Part shown: piece by piece, positions 41,983 to 50,010 of the stretch | How the letters are laid out: each line of letters starts with the position of its first letter | Numbering within the stretch: position 1 is the first letter of the stretch | DNA from: Streptomyces rimosus subsp. rimosus | Lineage (GTDB): Bacteria > Actinomycetota > Actinomycetes > Streptomycetales > Streptomycetaceae | Reading direction: 5' to 3' | Assembly (NCBI RefSeq): GCF_000720725.1 | Contig: NZ_JOCQ01000039.1 | Span: 1-64,000, forward strand | Length of the DNA: 64,000 bases | Position numbers and translations under genes: made by a program | The notes under the pieces: generated by a model | Databases searched by the model: none | What the model was told of the DNA's origin: nothing | Seen by the model: the letters and a program-made list of their open reading frames with translations, nothing else

Positions 41983-43340
41983 AGGACCGGCAGCATCTTG
42001 CGCAGCTCGAAGGCGGTCACCTCGGAGCGGTATTCCTCCCATTCCTGCTTCTTGTTGCGCAGGAAGAAGTCGAAGACGTGCTCGCCGAGGGTCTCCGCGA
42101 CCAGTTCGCTGCGCTCCATCAGGTCGATGGCCTCGCCGAGGTTCTGCGGCAGCGGCTCGATGCCCATGGCGCGGCGCTCGGAGTCCGACAGCGCCCACAC
42201 GTCGTCGTCGGCGCCGGCCGGCAGCTCGTAGCCCTCCTCGATGCCCTTGAGACCGGCCGCGAGCAGCACCGCGTAGGTCAGGTAGGGGTTGGCGCCGGAG
42301 TCGATGGAGCGGACCTCGACCCGGGTGGAGCCCATCTTGCCCGGCTTGTACATGGGGACGCGGATGAGCGCGGAGCGGTTGTTGTGGCCCCAGCAGATGT
42401 ACGAGGGGGCCTCGCCGCCGGCGCCCGCGGTGCGGTTGGCGCCGCCCCAGATGCGCTTGTAGGAGTTGACCCACTGGTTGGTGACGGCGGAGATCTCGCC
42501 CGCGTGCCGCAGCAGGCCGGCGATGAAGGAGCGGCCCACCTTGGAGAGCTGGTATTCGGCGCCCGACTCGTGGAAGGCGTTGCGGTCGCCCTCGAAGAGC
42601 GAGAGGTGGGTGTGCATGCCCGAACCCGGGTATTCGGAGAACGGCTTGGGCATGAACGTGGCCTGTACGCCCTGCTCCAGCGCGACCTGCTTCATCACCA
42701 GGCGGAACGTCATGATGTTGTCGGCCGTGGACAGCGCGTCGGCGTAGCGCAGGTCGATCTCCTGCTGGCCGGGGGCGCCCTCGTGGTGGCTGAACTCGAC
42801 CGAGATGCCCATCGATTCGAGCATGGTGATCGCCTGGCGGCGGAAGTCCATGCCGACGTTCTGCGGGGTGTGGTCGAAGTAGCCGGAGGAGTCCGCGGGG
42901 CTGGGCCGGGTGCCGTCCACCGGCTTGTCCTTGAGCAGGAAGAACTCGATCTCGGGGTGGGTGTAGAAGGTGAAGCCGAGGTCGGAGGTCTTGGCGAGGA
43001 TGCGCTTGAGGACGTAGCGCGGGTCGGCGTAGGACGGGGAGCCGTCCGGCATCAGGATGTCGCAGAACATCCGGGCGGTGCCGGGGGCCTCGGCGCGCCA
43101 CGGCAGGATCTGGAAGGTGCCCGGGTCCGGCTTGGCGATCATGTCGGACTCGTATACGCGCGCGAAGCCCTCGATCGCGGAGCCGTCGAAGCCGATGCCC
43201 TCGTCGAACGCCTGCTCAAGCTCGGCGGGCGCCACCGCGACGGACTTCAGGAACCCCAGCACGTCGGTGAACCACAGTCGTACGAAGCGGATGTCGCGCT
43301 CCTCCAGCGTACGGAGCACAAACTCCTGCTGCTTGTCCAT
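41979..43340 (-). CDS. glnA2: Glutamine-synthetase-like enzyme (GlnA2 type, probably gamma-glutamylpolyamine synthetase)
   Basis: A 453-residue protein of the GSI fold. Metal and substrate motifs are kept: FDGSAIEGFARVYESDM, EIEFFLL, EFSHHEGAPGQQEIDLRYADAL, NPYLTYAVLLAAG. At the place where adenylylated GSI enzymes have DLY(D/E)L, this sequence reads DDVWALS: a Trp instead of the Tyr. It is thus unlikely to be a target of the adjacent GlnE. From recalled S. coelicolor work, GlnA2 uses polyamines as amine acceptors rather than ammonia; the assignment to GlnA2 rests on that similarity and on context. It is coupled to glnE. Confidence 0.85.
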   Translation of the reverse strand: MDKQQEFVLRTLEERDIRFVRLWFTDVLGFLKSVAVAPAELEQAFDEGIGFDGSAIEGFARVYESDMIAKPDPGTFQILPWRAEAPGTARMFCDILMPDGSPSYADPRYVLKRILAKTSDLGFTFYTHPEIEFFLLKDKPVDGTRPSPADSSGYFDHTPQNVGMDFRRQAITMLESMGISVEFSHHEGAPGQQEIDLRYADALSTADNIMTFRLVMKQVALEQGVQATFMPKPFSEYPGSGMHTHLSLFEGDRNAFHESGAEYQLSKVGRSFIAGLLRHAGEISAVTNQWVNSYKRIWGGANRTAGAGGEAPSYICWGHNNRSALIRVPMYKPGKMGSTRVEVRSIDSGANPYLTYAVLLAAGLKGIEEGYELPAGADDDVWALSDSERRAMGIEPLPQNLGEAIDLMERSELVAETLGEHVFDFFLRNKKQEWEEYRSEVTAFELRKMLPVL

Positions 43341-43640
43341 GGCTCACCAATCCTCGCAGGTCAATCGGCCTGTCCACCCCCGCCGGTCAACGAGGTGTGG
43401 CACACCAGTATCACGTGAGGGGGTTACCGTCACATTACGCACCCTCGGCCGGGAACAGAACCGCCGGGCCGCACGGCGGCACCGGCACGTTTGCCCGGGA
43501 GCGGCGGACGGTACCCCGGAGAAGGGCGGACCTGTTCATCCCGCTTTGTTCCGCGGACGCCCGGGACCGCACCGCCGCGCCGGACCAGCCCTGATCCGCG
43601 CGCCCTGCCCCGAGTGCCCGCCGACGGCCGAGGAGAACCC
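43341..43640. other. 300-bp divergent spacer between glnA2 and the thiol-protein gene
   Basis: Holds the promoters of both genes. GTAAC and GATAC words around 43400-43430 recall a GlnR site but the spacing is wrong. No gene is supported. Confidence 0.4.
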
Positions 43641-44258
43641 GTGAGCAAGCACTTCGACGTCACGGCCGTGACGTTCTACTTCGACTCCGCCTGCCCCTGG
43701 ACCTGGCGCACCGCGCGCTGGCTGACGGACGCCACCGAGCGCCGGGGCATCCCGCTGTCCTACCGCGCCTTCGACCTGACCGACGGCGCGCCGCTGGACG
43801 AGCTGCCCGACAAGCGCCGCCCGGTCGCCGCCGGGAGCCGCTGCCTGCTGCGCCTGGCCGAGGCCGCGCACACCGACGGCCGGGACACGCTGACCGGCAA
43901 GGTCTATGCCGCGTACGGCGCCGCCGTGCACGACGACGGCGCGGACCCGTCGCCGGAGCTGGCCGAACGGTGCCTGACGGAGGCGGGCGCCGCGGCGTAC
44001 GCCTACGTACTGCACGACGCCGCGCTGGACCGGCAGGTGGCCCGGGCCCGCGAACAGGCGCAGGAGTTCTCCGGCAAGGACGCGGGCTCACCCGTCACGG
44101 TCCTCACCACGCCCCGCGGCGAACGCGGTTTCTTCGGGCCCGTGGTGGCGCCCACGCCCACCGGCGCGGAGGCCGACCGGCTGTGGGACGCGTTCGTCGG
44201 CGCGGCGTCCGTACCGCGGTTCTTCGAGCTGCGGGCGCGGCGGACCGCGAAGCCGTGA
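43641..44258 (+). CDS. Rv2466c-like mycothiol-dependent DsbA-fold protein with CPWT active site
   Basis: A 205-residue thioredoxin/DsbA-fold protein of the Mycobacterium Rv2466c type. Matching blocks are YFDSACPWTWRTARWL at the N-terminus and GFFGPVVAPTPTGAEADRLWDAFVGAASVPRFFELRARRT at the C-terminus. Rv2466c has CPWC; here the second Cys is Thr, so it would work as a monothiol with mycothiol. Rv2466c reduces nitro prodrugs and some oxidants. GTG 43641 has GAGGAGA upstream. Confidence 0.85.
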   Translation: MSKHFDVTAVTFYFDSACPWTWRTARWLTDATERRGIPLSYRAFDLTDGAPLDELPDKRRPVAAGSRCLLRLAEAAHTDGRDTLTGKVYAAYGAAVHDDGADPSPELAERCLTEAGAAAYAYVLHDAALDRQVARAREQAQEFSGKDAGSPVTVLTTPRGERGFFGPVVAPTPTGAEADRLWDAFVGAASVPRFFELRARRTAKP

Positions 44259-44270
44259 AGGCTCGCAGGT

Positions 44271-45176
44271 TCAGCGTCCGCGCGGCGGTCCTTCCAGGTC
44301 CGGGTCGGCGGTGAGGGACAGGACGGCGGTGGCCACCGCGTCCGGCGCGTCGGCCATAACCAGGTGCCCGGCCGGGGCGGCGACCGCGAAGGTGCCGCCG
44401 AGCTGGGTGGCCAGCGACCGCTGGCGCTCCAGCCAGCGCAGTTCGCGCGGCGTCTCGCTGCCGTCGTACGCGGCCAGGACCGTCACCGGCACGCCGCGCA
44501 GCGGGTGTTCCGGGCGCAGCGCGGCGACCTCGGCGGCCTGGTAGGCGTACGTCGCGTTCTCCAGGGCGCAGGCGCGCAGCACCCGGCTGGTGCGATAGAC
44601 GCCGGCCTCGTGCGGGCCGCGCGGGTGGTTGCGCACGGTCGAGGCGCGCACGGTGAGGCGGCGCGCGGTGGGGCCGAGGGCGCGCGGCAGCCCGGCCGCC
44701 GACAGGACGGACGCGAGGCCGCCCGCCCAGGCCGTACGGACCGTACGCGGCAGCCGCGGGCGCGGGTCCTCCTCCACACTGCCGTCGACGAGCACGAGAC
44801 CGGCGACGCGCTCCGGGTGGAGCCGGGCGAACGCCTCGGCGTGGAAGGCGGCCAGGCTGTGGCCGACGACGGCGCACGGTCCGGGCAGGCCGAGCGCGTC
44901 CAGGACGTGCGCGATCCGGGCGGCCTCGCCCGCCGCGGTGGGCGGACCGGCGGCGGGCGCGCTCAGCCCGAGGCCGGGCCGGTCGAAGCGGACCACCGTA
45001 CGGTGCCGGGCCAGCCGGGCCACGACCGGATCCCAGTCGAACCAGCTCATGCCCAGCCCGCCGCTCAGCACGCACACCGGCCCGTCGCCCTCGCGCAGGA
45101 CATGCAGCACCGTGCCGTCCACGCGCAGCATGCGGCCGGGGGCCGTGCCTTTGTGCTTGTCGCCGTCCCCGCTCAT
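44271..45176 (-). CDS. Alpha/beta hydrolase
   Basis: A 301-residue soluble hydrolase. The oxyanion region is LSGGLGMSWFDWDP, the nucleophile elbow GHSLAAFHAEAF carries the catalytic Ser, and the late His is in AGHLVMADAPDAV. The acid is probably in AAYDGSETP. No lid insertion is recognisable. Its ATG overlaps the upstream DUF998 stop (ATGA), so the two are co-expressed. The substrate is unknown; an ester or lactone is typical. Confidence 0.88.
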   Translation of the reverse strand: MSGDGDKHKGTAPGRMLRVDGTVLHVLREGDGPVCVLSGGLGMSWFDWDPVVARLARHRTVVRFDRPGLGLSAPAAGPPTAAGEAARIAHVLDALGLPGPCAVVGHSLAAFHAEAFARLHPERVAGLVLVDGSVEEDPRPRLPRTVRTAWAGGLASVLSAAGLPRALGPTARRLTVRASTVRNHPRGPHEAGVYRTSRVLRACALENATYAYQAAEVAALRPEHPLRGVPVTVLAAYDGSETPRELRWLERQRSLATQLGGTFAVAAPAGHLVMADAPDAVATAVLSLTADPDLEGPPRGR

Positions 45177-45877
45177 GCTGTTCCCCCTTCCCTCCCCGTA
45201 GTGGTTCCCGCTCGCCCGACACACCACGCGAGCAGGCCCACGTACAGGGCGACCAGCAGGACCTGGAGGCGCTGGCCGACGCCGAGCGCCCAGGTGCCGT
45301 GCCCCTCGGTGAAGGCGGCGATGGAGCTGAGCGTCCAGACGGTGGCGGCCAGTTCGGCGGCGGTCACCCCGGGCGCGACCCGGCCGAGCGGCGCCCCCCA
45401 GCCGTACCGGCGGGCGGCGACGGCCAGCAGGACGAGACCGGCCAGCGCGCCGACCATGGCCAGCGAGCTGCTGATCGCGTGCGCGGTGTGGGTGGCGGGC
45501 ACCAGGCCCGCGGTCTCGCGGGCCGCGCACTCCGGGTCGCTGGTCGGCGCGCAGCTCAGCGGCAGCCGGGAGTCGACGGCGGTGGCGGCGCCGAAGAGCG
45601 CGAGCGCGGCCCAGCCCGCCGTGGCCCAGGGCCGCCGCTCCAGCGTGAGCAGCGCGGCCACCGCGCCGGCCAGCACCAGTACCCCGGCGGCCAGGTCCGT
45701 GGCGCGGAAGAGGCCGCCGAGCGGCTGGTCGGCGGCGGCCAGTTCGCTGACGTACGTCCGTACCGGATCGAGCCCGGTGGACAGCACCACCTCCAGCACC
45801 CAGGCGGTGTAGGCCACCGCTCCGAGCAGGAGGAGGACGGGGGCGGCGCGGCGGCTGTTGCTCGTCTGCTCGGACAT
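45173..45877 (-). CDS. DUF998-type integral membrane protein
   Basis: A 234-residue protein with six predicted membrane helices: LLLLGAVAYTAWVLEVVL, TDLAAGVLVLAGAVAALL, ATAGWAALALFGAATAVDS, THTAHAISSSLAMVGALAGLVLL, AELAATVWTLSSIAAF and RLQVLLVALYVGLLAWC. The H-x2-H in a helix start (THTAHAISS) is typical of the family. Function unknown. It is translated together with the hydrolase and is divergent from the copper locus, sharing a 111-bp promoter region. Confidence 0.85.
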   Translation of the reverse strand: MSEQTSNSRRAAPVLLLLGAVAYTAWVLEVVLSTGLDPVRTYVSELAAADQPLGGLFRATDLAAGVLVLAGAVAALLTLERRPWATAGWAALALFGAATAVDSRLPLSCAPTSDPECAARETAGLVPATHTAHAISSSLAMVGALAGLVLLAVAARRYGWGAPLGRVAPGVTAAELAATVWTLSSIAAFTEGHGTWALGVGQRLQVLLVALYVGLLAWCVGRAGTTTGREGGTA

Positions 45878-45937
45878 CAAGGTCAAGGATAAGCAAAGTC
45901 GAGGGCCGGGAAGGGCCCGGGCGGCCCTGGGGCGGCA

Positions 45938-45952
45938 TACCCCGCAGGGGTA
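45938..45952. promoter_or_regulatory. CsoR-type copper operator
   Basis: TACCCC-GCA-GGGGTA is a perfect inverted repeat within ATACCCCGCAGGGGTAG. It matches the known pattern of actinobacterial CsoR sites, in which ATACCC and GGGTAT arms flank a short spacer. It overlaps the promoter of the DUF6153-multicopper oxidase pair; TAGGGT follows as a possible -10. CsoR itself is not in the window. Confidence 0.6.
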
Positions 45953-45988
45953 GGGTACTGGGCAAGGGTTCCGGAAGGCGGTGCGGAG

Positions 45989-46441
45989 ATGCCGTACGAG
46001 ACGCGTGGACGCGGGCAGGGGAAGGCCGCCGCGTGGTGCGGCCGCCTGCTGCTGTTCGCCGCGCTGATCGTCGGCATCGTCGGGATGCACACGCTGGGGC
46101 ATCCGGTGGGCGGGCACGGGACGGGGGCGATGCCCTCGGCGCACCAGGAACATGCGCAGCCGATGCCGGGCCCGCACCAGGACCACGCGGCCCAGGAACT
46201 CACGGTCCGGGCCTCCTCCCCCATCGCCGACGACCACCACGCCATGAACCCCGGCGCGGTCTGTCTGGCCGTGCTCTCCCTGTGGGTGCTCGTCCTGGTC
46301 CGTACGGGACGGCTGCTCGGGCGGCGCGCCGCCGACCTGCTCGCCGCCGTACGGGCCCGGCTGCTGCGCGTCCTGAAGCCCTTTCCACCCCCGGTCCCCC
46401 GGCACAAACACCTCGCCCGGCTCTCGGTCCTGCGCGTGTAG
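45989..46441 (+). CDS. DUF6153 family His/Met-rich membrane protein
   Basis: A 150-residue protein with an N-terminal helix (GRLLLFAALIVGIVGMHTLG), an exterior segment rich in His and Met (GHPVGGHGTGAMPSAHQEHAQPMPGPHQDHAA), a second helix (AVCLAVLSLWVLVLVRTG) and a basic tail. The His/Met segment could bind copper. It stands just downstream of the CsoR-like site and 101 bp before the multicopper oxidase gene, which supports a copper-handling role. Confidence 0.78.
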   Translation: MPYETRGRGQGKAAAWCGRLLLFAALIVGIVGMHTLGHPVGGHGTGAMPSAHQEHAQPMPGPHQDHAAQELTVRASSPIADDHHAMNPGAVCLAVLSLWVLVLVRTGRLLGRRAADLLAAVRARLLRVLKPFPPPVPRHKHLARLSVLRV

Positions 46442-46542
46442 ATGCGCGGCCGGCCGCCGACGCCTGCGCGCGTCCGCGGTCCGGCCCCCGCGCGCTCACC
46501 GCTTACCGACAAACCGACTTCACCACGAGGTGTTTCTTCCGC

Positions 46543-48180
46543 ATGCGTACGCACACCCGCCGCGCCGTGCTCGGCGCGGGCATCGCGGCCGCCGGCGGCG
46601 GCCTGCTCGCCGCCTGTTCGACCGCCGACCAGAAGGGCAGCGCGGGCCACTCCGGCCACGGCGCCGCCGACAACCCGGCTCAGGCGCCGGGCGACTACGT
46701 CTCCCCCGACGGCCCGGAGGTGGCCGCCGCCGAGGCCAAGCGCGGCTCCGGCCCCGTACGGAAGGTCGCGCTGACCGCCACCGCCGCCAAGCTCGACCTG
46801 GGCGGCCGTACGGTCGGCAGCTGGGCCTACGGGGACGAGCTGCCCGGCAAGGAGGTACGGGTCACCGCGGGCGACACCCTGGAGCTGACGCTCGCCAACC
46901 ACCTGCCCGAGGCCACCTCCCTGCACTGGCACGGTCTGGCCCTGCGCAACGACATGGACGGCGTACCGGACGTGACCCAGCGGCCGGTCAAGGCGGGCGG
47001 CTCGTTCACGTACCGCTTCGCGGTCGCCCACCCCGGCACGTACTGGTTCCACCCGCACTCGGGCGTGCAGCAGGACCGCGGCCTGTACGCGCCCCTGATC
47101 GTCGAGGACCCGAAGGAGCCGCTGAAGTACGACAAGGAGTGGGTCGTCGTCCTGGACGACTGGGTCGACGGGGTGGACGGCAGCACTCCGGACGCGGTGC
47201 TGGCCGAACTCTCCAAGGGCATGGGCGGCATGGACCACGGCTCCGGCTCTGGGGGCATGGACATGGGCGGCCACGGCGGCATGGACCACGGGGGCATGGA
47301 CCACGGCGCGCACTCCATGGGCGGCACGGACAAGCCGTCCCCCGGCGGCCCCTCCCGCATGCTGATGGGCGCCACCAGCAAGCTGCTCGGCGGCGACGCG
47401 GGCGACGTGGACTACCCGTACCACCTGGTCAACGGCCGTACCCCGGAGGACCCGCAGACCTTCCGCGCCAAGCCGGGCGACCGGGTCCGCATCCGTTTCA
47501 TCAACGCGGGCGGGGACACCGCCTACCGCGTCGCGCTCGGCGGCCACACCATGACGGTGACGCACACCGACGGCTACCCCGTCGCCCACGCCACCACGGA
47601 CGCCCTGCTGCTGGGCATGGGTGAGCGCTACGACGTGGTGGTGACGGCCGAGGACGGCGTCTTCCCGCTGACCGCGCTCGCCGAGGGCAAGAAGCGCACC
47701 GGGCTGGCCCTGCTGCGCACCGGCGGCGGCGCGGCGCCCGACGCGTCCGTACGGCCGAAGGAGCTGGACGGGCGGCTGCTGACGGCCGACCGGCTCAAGG
47801 CCGACGGGCAGGTCCGCCTGGCGTCGCGCACGCCGGACCGCACGATCCGGTTCGACCTCACCGGCTCCATGGCGAAGTACGACTGGGCGATCAACGGCAA
47901 GAAGTACGCGCCGTCGCAGCGCTATCCGGTGCGCGCCGGGGAGCGGGTACGGCTGTCGTTCCGCAACAGCACCACGATGTGGCACCCGATGCACCTGCAC
48001 GGGCACACCTTCGAGCTGCCGGACGGCGGGCCGCGCAAGGACACCGCGATCGTGCTGCCGGGCCGCAGCCTGGACGTCGACCTGGACGCCGACAACCCGG
48101 GGCTGTGGATGCTGCACTGCCACAACGTCTACCACGCGGAGTCCGGGATGATGACGGTCCTCGGGTACCGGAAGAAGTAG
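46543..48180 (+). CDS. Tat-exported multicopper oxidase lipoprotein (CueO/CopA-like)
   Basis: A 545-residue three-domain copper oxidase, probably detoxifying Cu(I) outside the membrane. The N-terminus has a twin-Arg motif (HTRRAVLGAG) and a lipobox ending at Cys25. All copper sites are present: HWHGLAL, WFHPHSG, HPMHLHGH and HCHNVYHAESGM (T1 Cys, trinuclear His). A Met/His-rich loop (GMGGMDHGSGSGGMDMGGHG and continuing MDHGGMDHG, residues about 225-265) is the kind of insertion that confers cuprous oxidase activity in CueO. ATG 46543 follows GAGG at 12 nt. Confidence 0.93.
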   Translation: MRTHTRRAVLGAGIAAAGGGLLAACSTADQKGSAGHSGHGAADNPAQAPGDYVSPDGPEVAAAEAKRGSGPVRKVALTATAAKLDLGGRTVGSWAYGDELPGKEVRVTAGDTLELTLANHLPEATSLHWHGLALRNDMDGVPDVTQRPVKAGGSFTYRFAVAHPGTYWFHPHSGVQQDRGLYAPLIVEDPKEPLKYDKEWVVVLDDWVDGVDGSTPDAVLAELSKGMGGMDHGSGSGGMDMGGHGGMDHGGMDHGAHSMGGTDKPSPGGPSRMLMGATSKLLGGDAGDVDYPYHLVNGRTPEDPQTFRAKPGDRVRIRFINAGGDTAYRVALGGHTMTVTHTDGYPVAHATTDALLLGMGERYDVVVTAEDGVFPLTALAEGKKRTGLALLRTGGGAAPDASVRPKELDGRLLTADRLKADGQVRLASRTPDRTIRFDLTGSMAKYDWAINGKKYAPSQRYPVRAGERVRLSFRNSTTMWHPMHLHGHTFELPDGGPRKDTAIVLPGRSLDVDLDADNPGLWMLHCHNVYHAESGMMTVLGYRKK

Positions 48181-48183
48181 GCG

Positions 48184-48319
48184 GGTACGGGGCTGCCGGA
48201 ACAGGCGGTACGGGGCTGCCGGGGCCGATGCGTCTGCTCCGCCTCCGGCAGCCTGCTCCGTCTCCGGCAGCCTCCGTCTTCCGTCGGCGGACGCGGTGTC
48301 ACCTGCGCGGTGTCACCTG
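48184..48319. repeat. Composite repeat block between the oxidase and GT2 genes
   Basis: Three pairs of direct repeats lie in 136 bp: GGTACGGGGCTGCCGG at 48184 and 48207; CTGCTCCGCCTCCGGCAGC at 48234 and, with one change, at 48253; and a perfect tandem CGCGGTGTCACCTG at 48292 and 48306. GGGCTGCCGG and CCGGCAGCC are also inverted to each other, so several alternative hairpins can form. The last repeat covers the GT2 stop codon. Confidence 0.7.
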
Positions 48320-49656
48320 TGCCGGCGGCGGATCGGCGGCGCGGAGGCCGGGCGGTGGGGGTGGTGGCGCGCGGCCAGGACAGCGATGGCGCAGGCACAC
48401 GCGGCCAGTGCCGCTTTGCGGTGATCCGACATGGGGGTCAGCGCCGGCCGGCGCCCGTGCCGGCCGGTCCAGGTCGTCAGGTGCCGTCCGAGCACCCACT
48501 CGCGGAACAGCCACCAGGCGGTCATGGGTCCGGTGAGGCACTGCACCGCCAGCCAGCCGGGCAGGCAGCGCAGCGTCGTCCGCCACCCGACCTGCCGTAC
48601 GGCCACGCCGACCGACGCGGCGCCGATGGCCACCCAGAGCGGACTCCACCAGGTGCACAGGCCACGTACCGGGCCCCGGCGCGCGAGGTGGAACGGCAGG
48701 CCGAAGATGGCCACACCCCCGATGAAGGCGTCGACGACCTGCGAACCCACCACGATGAACGACGCGCTGTCCAGCATGGGGGCACGGTGCTTGACCATCG
48801 TCTGGGCGAATCCGGCTGTCCAGCGGTGCATTTGGGATACGAGTTCGGCCCAGGAGGTGGGCTCCTGGGTGTAGACGAAGGCCCCCGGGGTGAACCTGAC
48901 CTGCTGGGCGCTTCGGTGGAGCATCCAGGTCAGGTTGAAGTCCTCGGTGATGGTGTGGTCGGGGAAACCGCCCGCCTCGCGGAGCACGTCCATGCGGTGG
49001 CAGTTGGCCATGCCGCTGAGGACCAGTTGCCGCTGGAGCACGTCCTGCATGGGGCGCGCCCAGCCGTTGGAGATCGCGTGGTAAAGCGTGCGGTACTGGC
49101 TGTAGATGGTGCGCGTGTCCTTGGGACGCGCCGACGTGCAGGTGCCGGCGCAGCCGCTGCGCAGCGTGCCCATCATCAGCTCCACCGCCCGTGGGCTCAA
49201 GGTGGCGTCCCCGTCCAGGGCGACGAGGGCGTCGCTCGTGATGCGCGGCAGGGCGAGATTCTGCGCGAGCGCTTTGGATCCGCCCTGTCCTTCGATGACC
49301 ACGACCCCCATGCGGCGAGCGATTTCAGCGGTCTTGTCCGAACAATTGTCCGCGACCACGATGATCTGGTCGATGGGGTATGTCTGGGCACGGCAGGAAC
49401 GTATGGTTTCGGCTATCGAAGTTTCTTCGTTGTGCGCGGGTATCACCAGAGAGACGCTTTGCGGAACTTTTTCTTCCGATGTGTTCGCAATAGTGCCGGC
49501 CTGCTGCACGGCATGGCGGCTCCGGTACGGTTCGCGGCTTCCAGGGGTCGGCTTCCGGCCGCCGCGAGAACGTTCCCGCAAGGCAAGGCTGACCGCCGCG
49601 GATGCCGTCAACAGCGTGGCGCCGATTCCAGTGCCGGTCAACATGGACACGGACAT
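48313..49656 (-). CDS. Processive GT2 glycosyltransferase (NodC/hyaluronan-synthase-like)
   Basis: A 447-residue membrane enzyme. There is one N-terminal helix (about residues 5-26), then the GT-A domain: VSLVIPAHNEETSIAETI, the D-x-D of Asp148-Gly-Asp150 (VALDGDATLSP), the base motif TEDFNLTW and the QMHRW (Q-x2-R-W) motif of processive beta-glycosyltransferases. Three to four C-terminal helices follow. Such enzymes polymerise and export a polysaccharide. GAGGGG precedes ATG 49656. It is divergent from the vWA-lectin operon, 354 bp apart. Confidence 0.9.
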   Translation of the reverse strand: MSVSMLTGTGIGATLLTASAAVSLALRERSRGGRKPTPGSREPYRSRHAVQQAGTIANTSEEKVPQSVSLVIPAHNEETSIAETIRSCRAQTYPIDQIIVVADNCSDKTAEIARRMGVVVIEGQGGSKALAQNLALPRITSDALVALDGDATLSPRAVELMMGTLRSGCAGTCTSARPKDTRTIYSQYRTLYHAISNGWARPMQDVLQRQLVLSGMANCHRMDVLREAGGFPDHTITEDFNLTWMLHRSAQQVRFTPGAFVYTQEPTSWAELVSQMHRWTAGFAQTMVKHRAPMLDSASFIVVGSQVVDAFIGGVAIFGLPFHLARRGPVRGLCTWWSPLWVAIGAASVGVAVRQVGWRTTLRCLPGWLAVQCLTGPMTAWWLFREWVLGRHLTTWTGRHGRRPALTPMSDHRKAALAACACAIAVLAARHHPHRPASAPPIRRRHR

Positions 49657-50010
49657 GTTTTTCCCCTCCCGGTACTCCGGCGGATCTTCGGTCGGCTGAT
49701 TCGCGTCCTCTTGCGCCCGGACCGCGTCTGATAGGCCCGGCGCCGCCGACCGTTCCTGCGCATGGCGCGAATCGGCCGGGCGTCACATACGCTCCGGGAC
49801 TGCCCCCCCGAAGAACATTATCCGGGGCCCGGCTCGCGCAAGGGGGCCGCACACGCATTCAGCCAGGCGATGAGGGCAGGACGCCGGACGCGGAAGTTGC
49901 GGTTTCATGGAACAGCGCCTCCCCACTGGCGCGAACTCTCCTAGACAGCACGCCTGAACGGGGGCTTAGCCTCAAGGCGGACCAGGGAACCGGACGAGGG
50001 GAAGTCGACC
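49657..50010. other. 354-bp divergent promoter region of the GT2 and vWA genes
   Basis: No gene supported. Candidate -10 words TAGACA (49942) and TAGCCT (49967) lie before the vWA gene. A run of seven Cs and an AT-rich ACATTATC stretch are near 49800. GC content is lower here than in flanking genes. Confidence 0.35.

Noticed and set aside
38947..43101. Single 1384-residue GlnE fusion protein
   Set aside because: The frame is open upstream, but that part overlaps the GS gene in another frame. The GTGA overlap at 41979-41982 gives the natural start.
43390..43430. GlnR binding site before glnA2
   Set aside because: GTAAC and GATAC words are present, but the spacing does not fit the known GTnAC-N6-GAAAC pattern.
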